Assembly: GCA_964548585.1 (NCBI GenBank)
Contig: CAZJRS010000007.1
Span: 1 to 64,000 of the forward strand
Source: Methanocella_A sp964548585
GTDB taxonomy: Archaea > Halobacteriota > Methanocellia > Methanocellales > Methanocellaceae
Direction: 5' to 3'
Length of the DNA stretch: 64,000 bases
Position 1 is the first letter of the stretch; every line of letters begins with the position of its first letter. This document shows positions 26,275-35,151 of this stretch, piece after piece. The translations under genes were made by a program, and so were the position numbers. The notes beneath the pieces were generated by a model. It was not told the DNA's origin. It ran no database searches and saw only the letters and a list, made by a program, of their open reading frames with translations.

Positions 26275-27750
26275 TTAAGCTGTCTGCATGGGCTGTTGCT
26301 GCTTCTTCCCACCGGTTGTGTCATGCACGATGGGATGGCCGTTTTTGTCTCCTCTGCCGATGCCTTTGTAGACGAATCCGTGAGCGACGAAGTCGTCGGG
26401 ATTGACGATGTTGCGCCCGTCGACGATGACCGGGTGCTCTTTGCCTGTCAGCGCCCTCACTACTGCGGGGTTAAGGGCTTTGTACTCGTCATGGCCGGTC
26501 ATGATTGCGACTACATCTGCGCCCTGAAGCGTATCCTCCAGACTGCGCAGGATTGGTAAGCCCGGGTACTTCTCCACATACGGATCGTGGACTTTCACTT
26601 CGAAACCGTCCAGCAGGAGCAGGTCCCGGTAAGTCTCCGAGGGTGTGTTTCTGGCGTCGTCCGAATTGTTAAGGAACGCCCAGCCGAGGATCGCTGCTCT
26701 GGCGCCCTTCTTGCTTTTGCCCGTGCGCTTCAGGCCCTGCAGGGTCAGGTTAAACATGTGCCTGGGCATGAAGTCGTTGATGTTGCGGGCGAGCACGAAC
26801 ATGGAATCCTTGCCCTCCGGGTAGTCCAGGTGGCCGTTGAGGGTCTTGACTCCGCGCTCCAGGTGGTATGTGTCCTTGGTGAGGCAGTGTCCTCCTACGC
26901 CGGCACCCGGCCACAGGATCGCCCGGGTGATTCCGTCGCCCTTCAGGCTATCAATGCCTGCCCGAACGTCATAGAAGTTGATGTTCATTGCTTCGCAATA
27001 GAGTGCTAGCTCGTTGGCCGCTGCGATCTGCATATCTCTAAAGGTATTTTCTGCTGTTTTTGTGACCTCGGCAGCGGTCGAGCTCATGGGTATTAACTTA
27101 CCTTTTGTCAGGATCGGTGAATATAGCTCGACGGCACGTTTGGTGCTTACCGGGTTAATTCCCCCGACAATGCGGTCGTGTTCCTGGATGTTCTTCAATA
27201 GTCGACCGACCATGACTCGCTCGGGCGCGTGGGCGAGTGCGAACTCAACACCTGCCTTCATGCCGGACTCTTCTTCCAGCACTTCCTTAGCCATACCCAG
27301 TGTCGTCCCCGGCGTTACCGTTGACTCGACCACTACCAGCGTACCGTACCTGAGGTGCTTTCCTGCCATGCGAAGGCCTTCGGTCAATGCGCTGAAATCT
27401 GGCACCAGGTCCTTGGTATTCTTAAAGGGCGTCTGAATGGCCAGCGTAACCGCATCAAGCTCACGAATCCGGGAGAAGTCGGAAGTACACTCAAACTTTC
27501 CTTCTTTAACCACCTTTTTCAGGAGATCTTCCAGGCCTGGTTCCTCTCCCTTCAGCGGGCTCTCGCCACGATTAAGCATATCGATCTTATAGCCCGACGA
27601 GGGTGAGTCTCGCTGGAAACCGCAGACATGAGTAAATTGTTTGCTATTCGCAAACAGCGCCGCCGCGGGAATGCCTACGTAGCCCATGCCAATCACGCCG
27701 ACCTTCCTGATCGGGCCTTTTCTATCGATGATCTTTTTTAAATCGTCCAT
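26275..27750 (-). CDS. wecC: UDP-N-acetyl-D-mannosamine/UDP-glucose-type nucleotide sugar 6-dehydrogenase
   Basis: The 491-residue enzyme has the NAD-binding GMGYVG at 21-26, TVTPGTT near 144-150 and the catalytic cysteine C289 in GVGGHCLTKDTYHL. It oxidises C6 of a UDP-sugar to the uronic acid in two steps. With the 2-epimerase at 6549 it would make UDP-ManNAcA. In the Wbp-type scheme it would be the WbpA step, the first in making a diamino uronic acid. I chose ATG 27750 because GGGG lies 6 bases upstream; the TTG at 27756 is too close to that site. The last 25 residues (HPIVHDTTGGKKQQQPMQTA) are a low-complexity tail. Confidence 0.9.
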   Translation of the reverse strand: MDDLKKIIDRKGPIRKVGVIGMGYVGIPAAALFANSKQFTHVCGFQRDSPSSGYKIDMLNRGESPLKGEEPGLEDLLKKVVKEGKFECTSDFSRIRELDAVTLAIQTPFKNTKDLVPDFSALTEGLRMAGKHLRYGTLVVVESTVTPGTTLGMAKEVLEEESGMKAGVEFALAHAPERVMVGRLLKNIQEHDRIVGGINPVSTKRAVELYSPILTKGKLIPMSSTAAEVTKTAENTFRDMQIAAANELALYCEAMNINFYDVRAGIDSLKGDGITRAILWPGAGVGGHCLTKDTYHLERGVKTLNGHLDYPEGKDSMFVLARNINDFMPRHMFNLTLQGLKRTGKSKKGARAAILGWAFLNNSDDARNTPSETYRDLLLLDGFEVKVHDPYVEKYPGLPILRSLEDTLQGADVVAIMTGHDEYKALNPAVVRALTGKEHPVIVDGRNIVNPDDFVAHGFVYKGIGRGDKNGHPIVHDTTGGKKQQQPMQTA

Positions 27751-27794
27751 GTTCAACCCCTTGGAATATAATCATCAATATATATACAAATATG

Positions 27795-27805
27795 TTATAT
27801 ATAAT
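27795..27805 (-). promoter_or_regulatory. TATA box for wecC
   Basis: On the minus strand this reads ATTATATATAA. A start about 25 bases downstream gives a leader of about 25 bases that includes the GGGG ribosome binding site. Confidence 0.5.
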
Positions 27806-28148
27806 TTTCGTAATGTGCGCCTGAGGGCGCAAGAGAGCCTTCGGCTTATCTGTCAGCGCTGGTAAAGATTGGATCGACCCGGCCTAAGATCAGAGCGTTA
27901 GTAGGAAAAAGGGATGGGCTCATACTGTTTACTTTTTCTGGCAGGGTGCAGCGATCACGTTGCTTGTATACCAATCAGTTTATTTTTATAACGCTAATAA
28001 TTGCTAAGACTCCCTGGTTATGTATATACTGGTCATCCCGGTTTGTCTCTTTGCGTTTAAAAATTGAAGCCTTTTAAGGCTGAACTATCTCGTTACACTT
28101 GCTTTCCGTTATGCTATTTTCATAACCAGGCTCAAGCAGATGATCAGG

Positions 28149-28158
28149 TTTATTTATA
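28149..28158 (+). promoter_or_regulatory. TATA box for the dapL-lysA-dapF operon
   Basis: TTTATTTATA lies 55-65 bases before ATG 28214. Transcription would start near 28180, keeping both ATG 28190 and ATG 28214 in the message. Confidence 0.45.
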
Positions 28159-28213
28159 CCTATCACTTATTAGTAACCGGACTCAGTCCATGACACAGGA
28201 GCGTCATTCGATA

Positions 28214-29371
28214 ATGGTAACCTATGCTGAGAGGATTAACTCGCTACCACCTTACTTGTTTGCTGAGGTGGACAAAGCTAAGCATCAGAAGATCAAAGAG
28301 GGCGTCGACGTCATCGATTTCGGTGTTGGCGACCCGGACACCCCTACCCCCGATTACGTGATCGAGGAACTCTGTAAGGCGGCCCATGACCCGGCGTCAC
28401 ACCAGTACCCTGCCTACTCGGGCTCTAACATTTTCAGGGATGCAGCTGCGGAGTGGTGTAAGGACCGGTTCGGCATCAAGCTGGACATGGCGACCGAAGT
28501 GATCACGCTCATCGGCTCTAAGGAAGGTATCGCTCACATTCCACTGGCGTTCGTGAACCCGGGCGACTATACGCTCTGTCCGAATCCTGGCTACACAGTG
28601 TACGCTACGGGTACTTCATTTGCTGGTGGCAAGCCTTACGATATGCCCTTGCTGGCGGAAAACGGCTTCAAGCCCGATCTGTCGAAGATACCGGCAGATG
28701 TCATCAAGAAGTCGAAGATGATTTTCATCAATTACCCGAATAACCCTACGGCGGCCGTAGCTGACAAGAAATTCTTTAAAGAAGTCGTGGACTTCGGCAA
28801 AGACCACGGCATCGTCGTGGTGCACGACAACGCTTACTCTGAAGTCAGCTACGACGGCTACAAGTCCCCGAGTATCCTCGAGATTCCCGGTGCCATGGAC
28901 TGCTGTATCGAGCTTCACTCGCTGAGTAAGACCTCGAACATGACTGGCTGGCGCATCGGCTTTGCTGTGGGTAATGCAGAGATCGTGGCAGGCCTTGGCA
29001 AGATCAAGATGAACGTGGACTCGGGGGCATTCCTGGCCGTCCAGATGGCGGGCATCACTGCGTTGAAGCACTCGAAAGCGTTCACGGATAAGACTAACAA
29101 GATGTACGAGGCAAGGAGAGACGCGCTTTGCAACGGCCTGAAGTCGATGGGCCTGAATGTGACTCCGCCGAAGGCGACGTTCTATGTCTGGACGCCGATT
29201 CCGAAGAACTACACGTCCATCGAATACGCTAAGTACCTGCTGGACAAAGCCGGCATCGTCGGCACTCCGGGCTCGGGCTTCGGTAAGTACGGCGAGGGCT
29301 ACATCAGGTTCTCCCTCACCAGTCCGATCGAACGCATCAACCAGGCTGTCGAGAGGATGAGAACGCTATGA
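28214..29371 (+). CDS. dapL: LL-diaminopimelate aminotransferase
   Basis: The 385-residue class I/II PLP aminotransferase has SLSKTSNMTGWRIGF with the PLP lysine at K239. YPNNPTA lies at 174-180, and the N-terminal PPYLFAEVDKAK block is typical of DapL. It converts tetrahydrodipicolinate directly to LL-diaminopimelate using glutamate, bypassing succinylated or acetylated intermediates. It heads an operon with lysA and dapF, which supply the next two lysine steps. I use ATG 28214 because family members start at MVTYAER-like sequence; AGGAG (28197-28201) is 12 bases upstream, and ATG 28190 is also possible. It overlaps lysA by four bases. Confidence 0.9.
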   Translation: MVTYAERINSLPPYLFAEVDKAKHQKIKEGVDVIDFGVGDPDTPTPDYVIEELCKAAHDPASHQYPAYSGSNIFRDAAAEWCKDRFGIKLDMATEVITLIGSKEGIAHIPLAFVNPGDYTLCPNPGYTVYATGTSFAGGKPYDMPLLAENGFKPDLSKIPADVIKKSKMIFINYPNNPTAAVADKKFFKEVVDFGKDHGIVVVHDNAYSEVSYDGYKSPSILEIPGAMDCCIELHSLSKTSNMTGWRIGFAVGNAEIVAGLGKIKMNVDSGAFLAVQMAGITALKHSKAFTDKTNKMYEARRDALCNGLKSMGLNVTPPKATFYVWTPIPKNYTSIEYAKYLLDKAGIVGTPGSGFGKYGEGYIRFSLTSPIERINQAVERMRTL

Positions 29372-30651
29372 TGCCGTTTGAAATACCGGGCCATATCGAA
29401 GTAAAGGGCGGCCACCTGACCATCGGCGGCGCCGATACTGTCGAGCTTGCGAAAGAGTTCGGCACCCCGCTGTACGTGACCAACGAAGATCGGCTCAGAG
29501 ACAACTACCGGCGCTTCTCTAAGGCCTTTCCCGACGCTAAGATCTACTTCGCGGCCAAGTCGAACAACAGCCTCGTAGTCCAGCGCATACTTGCTCAGGA
29601 GGGTGCGGGTGCGGACGCTTTCTCTGAAGGAGAGATCTACATTGCCCGGCTTGCAGGTATCCCTGCGAATAAGATCCTTTTCACGGGCAACTCCAAGACT
29701 GACACCGAGCTGCGTTATGCTGTCGAGGCCGGAACGATGGTGTCTGTCGACAGCCATGATGAGCTTATCGCGCTGTCTAAGATTGCCAGTGCTGCCGGCA
29801 AAGAGATCGAGATCGCTTTCCGGGTCAACCCGGACGTGAACGCCAGGATTCACCCGAAACTGGCAACCGGTCTGGGCAAGTCCAAGTTCGGCATTCCTAG
29901 GGACCAGATCGTCAGCATCTACAAGGAAGCAAAAGAGCTGCCCGGGGTGAAACCCGTGGGCATCCACTGTCACATCGGTTCCACGATCCTCGATGAGGGT
30001 CCGTTCGCCGAAACTACTGAAAAGATGATGGACCTCGTCGGTCAGATCTGTGACTTCATCGACCTCAAGTGGGTCGACCTCGGTGGTGGCTATGGCGTCC
30101 CATACACGAAAGACATCAAGCCGACAGATCCTAAAGTCTGGGCAGATGCTATTCTGCCGGTGTTCCGGGAGCGCTGTGCAAAGCTGGGCATACACCCTGA
30201 GCTTCACCTTGAGCCGGGCAGGTACATCGTCGCGGATACGACCATCCTGCTGATGCATGTCAACACTGTCAAGCAGTCCTCTTCGCACTTCGTGGGCACC
30301 GACGCGGGTTTCAACACTCTGATCAGGCCTGCCATGTACAACTCTTACCACGAAGCGGTCATCGCCAATAAGGCTGATGCGACGCCGGCAGATACCTACA
30401 CCATCGTAGGGCCCATCTGCGAGTCGGGGGACATCCTGGCGTCTAACAGGCAGCTCCCTGCAGTGCAGAAGGATGATATTGTTGCACTGCTTGACGCGGG
30501 AGCCTACGGTTTCTGCATGAGCTCACAGTATCTCGGCCGGCCCCGCTCTGCCGAAGTCCTGGTGCACAAGGGCATGGCAGAACTAGTCAGGAAGCGAGAG
30601 ACCATCGACGACCTCCTTCAGAACCAACTCATGCCGGGGAGACTGCTATGA
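29368..30651 (+). CDS. lysA: Diaminopimelate decarboxylase
   Basis: The 427-residue fold-type III PLP enzyme carries the PLP lysine K64 in YFAAKSNNS. It also has HCHIGS and the C-terminal GPICESGD motif that contributes a cysteine and acid from the partner subunit. It decarboxylates meso-diaminopimelate to lysine, the last step of the pathway. It starts within the dapL stop (ATG 29368; ATG 29371 immediately follows) and overlaps dapF by four bases. With no peptidoglycan expected in this lineage, the operon should serve lysine supply only. Confidence 0.94.
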   Translation: MMPFEIPGHIEVKGGHLTIGGADTVELAKEFGTPLYVTNEDRLRDNYRRFSKAFPDAKIYFAAKSNNSLVVQRILAQEGAGADAFSEGEIYIARLAGIPANKILFTGNSKTDTELRYAVEAGTMVSVDSHDELIALSKIASAAGKEIEIAFRVNPDVNARIHPKLATGLGKSKFGIPRDQIVSIYKEAKELPGVKPVGIHCHIGSTILDEGPFAETTEKMMDLVGQICDFIDLKWVDLGGGYGVPYTKDIKPTDPKVWADAILPVFRERCAKLGIHPELHLEPGRYIVADTTILLMHVNTVKQSSSHFVGTDAGFNTLIRPAMYNSYHEAVIANKADATPADTYTIVGPICESGDILASNRQLPAVQKDDIVALLDAGAYGFCMSSQYLGRPRSAEVLVHKGMAELVRKRETIDDLLQNQLMPGRLL

Positions 30652-31490
30652 CCGTGTTGAAGTTCACCAAGATGCACGGCAACGGAAACGACTTCATCGT
30701 CATCGACGAGTTCGAGTTCCCGGTGCCTGAGGACAAAAAAGCCGCGTTCGCAAAGAAGTACTGCAACCGCCGGTTCGGTGTCGGCGCAGACGGCGTGCTG
30801 TTCCTGGCAAAGCCCATGCACACCTCGCTTCACATGCGCATCTTCAACGAGGATGGCACTGAAGCCGAAATGTGCGGCAACGGCGTCAGATGTTTTGTCA
30901 AGTACGCCATGGATCACGGCCACATGCGCCCCGGCATCGATAAAGTCGAGACCAAGGCTGGCACACTAGAAGTCGAGGGCAAGATCGTAGACGGCAAGAC
31001 CTGGGTAAAGGTCAGCATGGGCAAGCCTCTGTTCGACCCCCGGAAAATTCCTGCCACAGGCATCAACAATTTCATGAATATGCCAGTCCACGGCTTCGAA
31101 GTATCCGCAGTCAACACCGGCGTTCCCCACGCAGTCATCTTCACCGATGATCTCCAAGCCGTCGACATCCTGAAGATAGCGCCGCCCATCAGGTACGATC
31201 TCAAGGTGTTCCCCAAGGGTGCCAACGTGAACTTCGTCCAGCGCGAAGGCTACAACCTACGGGTGCGGACCTACGAGCGAGGAGTCGAAGGCGAAACCCT
31301 CAGCTGCGGCACAGGGTCAGTTGCAGCAGCGGCAGTAGCCCGGTACATGGGATACATCCGGGAAGAGACCACCGTTTACACGGCGGGCGGCGATCTCAAG
31401 ATCAGCTTCGTCAGCGACGTCGCCTACATGGAAGGGCCGGCAGAGGCCGTTTATGACGGGGAGATCGAAGTTGATTTCTCGGCCCTTTAA
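30648..31490 (+). CDS. dapF: Diaminopimelate epimerase
   Basis: The 280-residue PLP-independent racemase has the two catalytic cysteines C76 (EMCGNGVRC) and C220 (LSCGTGSVAA). HGNGNDF is near the start. It converts LL- to meso-diaminopimelate, linking dapL to lysA. It starts in an ATGA overlap with lysA. A T-rich stretch, TTAATTTTTTGTTTT, follows the stop and may end the operon. Confidence 0.95.
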   Translation: MTVLKFTKMHGNGNDFIVIDEFEFPVPEDKKAAFAKKYCNRRFGVGADGVLFLAKPMHTSLHMRIFNEDGTEAEMCGNGVRCFVKYAMDHGHMRPGIDKVETKAGTLEVEGKIVDGKTWVKVSMGKPLFDPRKIPATGINNFMNMPVHGFEVSAVNTGVPHAVIFTDDLQAVDILKIAPPIRYDLKVFPKGANVNFVQREGYNLRVRTYERGVEGETLSCGTGSVAAAAVARYMGYIREETTVYTAGGDLKISFVSDVAYMEGPAEAVYDGEIEVDFSAL

Positions 31491-31681
31491 TTTTTTGTTT
31501 TAAATACATCGTGCTCTTGTATCGGCTCTTTTCCTGGCGATAGGCTACATAAGATTTATTAAAGTAGCGCTTAAACTATTAAATTAATATTTGGGCCGTA
31601 CATCGATGTTTTGATATGTCGTAAACAGATGGGTCGTTTTAGTGCAGCAAGCTGTCTACCCGGTACACGGTGGTTGATTTA

Positions 31682-33625
31682 ATGAAGAACACAACTAAAA
31701 CTGTATTAATCGTTCTGGTGTTTCTCATGGTCCTTGCGCTGGGGATTGCGGCAACTGCTGTCAAGCCTCTATATAACCAGAGCCTTTTCAAGGCTCCTGA
31801 TCAGACGGGGAGCGCCCATCCGAGCACGGGTGCCGTGTCCGGCAGGCTAACTACTTCAAACACCAGCGTGGGGCTGCCAAATGCATACGTTGCGATCGTC
31901 GATGCCACCAACAGTGCCCGGGCATACTACGAAACCACCAGCGATTCGAACGGTTTCTACCAGTTCCCGGCCGTCAACAATACCTATAGCCCGGCTAACG
32001 GTGGTGTCTACCTGGCCTTGTACAAGGTATATGCTAACCACAGCCTGTTTGGCGAGGGCTACTCTAATGCATTCCCTGTCGAAGAATACTCCACGTCTCC
32101 GGCTAACCTCGTCATCATCCCACAGCCGGTGAGGGTGGTCGTGACCGCTGAGAAGAATCACGTTGAAGCTGACGATTCTGACCGGGTGGTTATCAGTGCA
32201 TACGCCACAGATGCTCTTGGCGACCCCGTCGTAGATGGTACCTCCATTGACTTCTGGGTGAACGGGACTGTGGGCTACTGGAATGCATCCCAGAACGGTT
32301 CGCTGAGCAGGGACGGCGACTACTATGGCGTCCGGAATGTTTTGAATGTCCAGACTAAGAGTGGCTGGGCTAACGTAACCTTCGGCTGGGTCAACGAGAC
32401 CAATATCGGCAACAACTCGTCGATCTGGGCGTATAACCACAACGATTATTCCATCAACGGCTCGACCAGCATCTACTTCAACCCGACGATGGCCTCCTGG
32501 TTCGGTAGCGTTCAGGACAGCTTTGGAAAGCCGTATGGGGGCTCAATTGTCACTCTGCACCTGATGGGCATTGTCGGAAATACGCCTGTTGAGTACTATA
32601 ACATGACCACCACTACGTACGTGGATCTGCCGTATCCCGGTAGCTACGTGTTCGATAACATTGAGTTAAACAGCTCGATCACTTATGGGTATACCACTGC
32701 TCAGGCGAACATTGGTGACGGTGTTACCTACTACGGCGCTTCACAGAACTATTCGTTGAACAAACTGAAGACTTCCGCCGGATTTGTTGTCCTTCACGTC
32801 CCGATGCCTGATGGTATCGATTTAACTGCAGACCCGGAGACGATTTTGATTGGTGGTGACCAGTCGATCATCACTGCTCAGCTGTTCTATAACGGAAAGC
32901 CGTACAAGAGGTCCGGTGTAAGTGTGACCTTCTTCGGTAGCAATGACACCATCGGCTACCTGCCCAGTATTAAGACCAACATGTCCAACAGCGCCGGCCA
33001 GGCAGCAATCATCCTGACGTCCAATGCGACCAAGGGTAACATCACTGTAACCGGATACACCACGATCGGAATCAGCAGAAACCTAACCGACAGCGTCGAT
33101 GTACAGGTAGTCGGCTGGGGCACGATCTCAGGCATGGTGACAAATAAGAATAAAATCGGTATCCCCAACGCAACCGTCAAGCTCTGGACCGTCAAATGGG
33201 CGAATGGCACCTACGAGAACCAGAAGCTGGTCCGGGCGCCGGAGAACCCACAGCAAACTGTATCCCGGCCTGAGATCGCTGCGATCGGAACATACACTTA
33301 CTACCGGGTCCCTTCGGGTCAGTACAACCTAACTGCCGAGAAGGCTGACTCATCGGGCAACGTCCACCTGTGGTTTGCATGGGTAAACCTGACGGTTGGC
33401 ACTGCCACAAATAATGTGGCATTGCCTGATTATGCGGGCGGATCGATTGTCGCAGCGACTCCTCCACCGCCTCCTGCCGTAACACTCGCTCCGGCTCCGA
33501 CTATGCCGGTTCAGGTTGAAACAAGCCTGCCCACCCCTTTTCCGGCTCCGGGCTTTGAGTCCGTATTGATACTGTCCTGCCTGCCTGTGGTAGCTTATCT
33601 CCTCGTGAGGAAACAGCGGAAATAG
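31682..33625 (+). CDS. PGF-CTERM surface protein with carboxypeptidase-regulatory and Ig-like repeats
   Basis: The 647-residue protein has an N-terminal signal peptide (VLIVLVFLMVLALGIAATAV). A first beta-sandwich (GRLTTSNTSVGLPNAYVAIVD) is of the carboxypeptidase-regulatory/CarboxypepD_reg type, followed by Ig-like invasin/BIG-type segments (DALGDPVVDGTSIDFWV). A second CarboxypepD-like unit lies near residue 480 (GMVTNKNKIGIPNATVKLW). The end is PGFESVLILSCLPVVAYLLVRK, the PGF-CTERM signal cut and anchored by archaeosortase A. Many N-x-S/T sequons occur. I prefer ATG 31682, with GGTGG upstream, over the GTG at 31670. It is likely an S-layer or adhesin-like protein. Confidence 0.85.
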   Translation: MKNTTKTVLIVLVFLMVLALGIAATAVKPLYNQSLFKAPDQTGSAHPSTGAVSGRLTTSNTSVGLPNAYVAIVDATNSARAYYETTSDSNGFYQFPAVNNTYSPANGGVYLALYKVYANHSLFGEGYSNAFPVEEYSTSPANLVIIPQPVRVVVTAEKNHVEADDSDRVVISAYATDALGDPVVDGTSIDFWVNGTVGYWNASQNGSLSRDGDYYGVRNVLNVQTKSGWANVTFGWVNETNIGNNSSIWAYNHNDYSINGSTSIYFNPTMASWFGSVQDSFGKPYGGSIVTLHLMGIVGNTPVEYYNMTTTTYVDLPYPGSYVFDNIELNSSITYGYTTAQANIGDGVTYYGASQNYSLNKLKTSAGFVVLHVPMPDGIDLTADPETILIGGDQSIITAQLFYNGKPYKRSGVSVTFFGSNDTIGYLPSIKTNMSNSAGQAAIILTSNATKGNITVTGYTTIGISRNLTDSVDVQVVGWGTISGMVTNKNKIGIPNATVKLWTVKWANGTYENQKLVRAPENPQQTVSRPEIAAIGTYTYYRVPSGQYNLTAEKADSSGNVHLWFAWVNLTVGTATNNVALPDYAGGSIVAATPPPPPAVTLAPAPTMPVQVETSLPTPFPAPGFESVLILSCLPVVAYLLVRKQRK

Positions 33626-34015
33626 TAAGTCGGGTATCAAGCGCCCGAGCGGGTTGTGTTTTAATAGCTGTGCAGTTAGTGTTTTTACTGTCCCTGAGGC
33701 TTGGGTAGCATCGGCCACAGCCACACTCAAGCTGCCACTGGAACACACTGAAATAGACTTCGTCGATTTCTCCTCAGTAGAAATATTTGCATGTGTTGAT
33801 ATTGTAAAACCATATTGTCGGCATCTTGCCACTTGATGTATGTGTAAGTTTGCAGGAGACCCTGTCCTACATCTGGTATAAAACATTTATTCTGATGGCG
33901 GAAATCGTCGCAATATTTGCCATCTCCTATGTATAATTTATGAGGATGGATATTGTGTCATAATATGACCTCCGTTCAACTATCCTCACTTTTCCCTTCG
34001 GAGCTATTATGTCAC
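33626..34015. other. 390-bp convergent intergenic region
   Basis: I see no supported gene. Short open frames here have no ribosome binding site and no recognisable sequence. There is only a weak CCCG-AG-CGGG hairpin followed by TTGTGTTTTAA near 33642-33664 after the PGF-CTERM gene. Confidence 0.5.
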
Positions 34016-34993
34016 TTATTTCTGTTGCTTTCGCCGAATAACCCTCTGGATCATAACGATCAGGAGCGACGTCAGCATCATCAGCAGACCGCCTAAAAGC
34101 AGTATCTCCAGAAGGTCTGGCGGAATATCTGTCAGGCTCCTATCCATTTTACCGCCGGTAACGGCGAGCGCGAACACGCCTGGCCCAGGTGATACCAGCT
34201 GGTATATCAGCTTATCACTCCCTGCTTTGAGCACTCTGTATGACTGTTGTACTGCAGAGCCGTTATTGCACATGTAGCAAGTGGCATTGCTCATGCCTGT
34301 TTTTTGCTCCCATCCGGCATCGACACCAATCGTGACGACCACAAACTCGACCGAATCTCTGCTCTGCGGATTAGTCCCGTATACTTCTACTGCCAGCGGC
34401 ACCTCCTGTGCTGAAAGCCCGGCCTGCGAAAGTCCTGTGTTAATCAAATCCGCAGCCTGGTTTGCTTTGCCTGTCTCTACCCGGTAAGCGATCCCTTGTG
34501 GCAGGTCTCTCAGGAAGATGGCTATATCGGCGGAAAAGTTACTTCCCTGATGCACGGTTGTACCCGTCGGGATGTCGAGTTCTGCCCCGGTGATCCTCCC
34601 GAAAAATCCTTCCGAGTTTGCCACCATGCTATCGGTCGCCAGCACCATGCTAGCTACCCTCGCTGAATCCTGGTATATGGGGAGGGCCATGGTATTGTTG
34701 CGGAAGATGATGCCTTTCTCAGAATCGTACAGAGAGATCAGTTTCGCTCCGTTTTCCACTCTGGCGGGAATGAGAAGATACGATGACTGGCCGGTATAAA
34801 CTAGCTGCACGTTGCCAGCTAACGCTGCCCCTCCGATACTGGTACATACTACCTGCCCCGAGCCTGACAGGGGGAACTGCGCAGGCACATTCACTTCCCT
34901 GGTGGTCAGATCAGCTGCGCAAACGGTCATGGACAGGCATATCCCGACGAGAGCTGCAGCAGCCATAGCGAGCTTTCGCAGACGTACAGACAT
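34016..34993 (-). CDS. Unrecognised secreted protein with C-terminal membrane anchor
   Basis: I do not recognise this 325-residue protein. It has a signal peptide (LAMAAAALVGICLSMTVCAADL, possibly lipoprotein-like at the cysteine), and about 230 residues of beta-rich extracytoplasmic sequence with a CYMCNNGS motif. One C-terminal helix (LLEILLLGGLLMMLTSLLIVMIQ) precedes a basic RVIRRKQQK tail. This makes it a type I membrane-anchored protein with a short cytosolic end. CxxC-like cysteines outside the cell suggest a disulfide or metal site. No strong ribosome binding site precedes ATG 34993. It stands alone between convergent and divergent neighbours. Confidence 0.65.
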   Translation of the reverse strand: MSVRLRKLAMAAAALVGICLSMTVCAADLTTREVNVPAQFPLSGSGQVVCTSIGGAALAGNVQLVYTGQSSYLLIPARVENGAKLISLYDSEKGIIFRNNTMALPIYQDSARVASMVLATDSMVANSEGFFGRITGAELDIPTGTTVHQGSNFSADIAIFLRDLPQGIAYRVETGKANQAADLINTGLSQAGLSAQEVPLAVEVYGTNPQSRDSVEFVVVTIGVDAGWEQKTGMSNATCYMCNNGSAVQQSYRVLKAGSDKLIYQLVSPGPGVFALAVTGGKMDRSLTDIPPDLLEILLLGGLLMMLTSLLIVMIQRVIRRKQQK

Positions 34994-35151
34994 CTGTGGA
35001 AACTGTGAGCCTGCTATCTACAAAAGAGTGACTGGCTTTTTTCACGAGCGCCGCTTTTACTCTGCAAATCTGTTCGCCCGGATGCCAATAGATTTTTATG
35101 TACGGGCTACAGAAAATATAATAACGTGAAGCGTCTATCCAGTATTTCATA

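Larger units (their letters stand above)
27751..28213. other. 463-bp divergent promoter region between wecC and dapL
   Basis: No gene is visible. It contains TATA boxes for both sides and two small hairpins near 27817-27846 (GCGCC-TGA-GGCGC core and AGCC-TTC-GGCT). The hairpins lie upstream of the wecC promoter, so they would not be in its transcript. Confidence 0.55.

Noticed and set aside
26157..26405. An 82-codon plus-strand gene starting before the nucleotide-sugar dehydrogenase end
   Set aside because: Most of it is antisense to the dehydrogenase, and its translation is Arg/Cys-rich without recognisable features.
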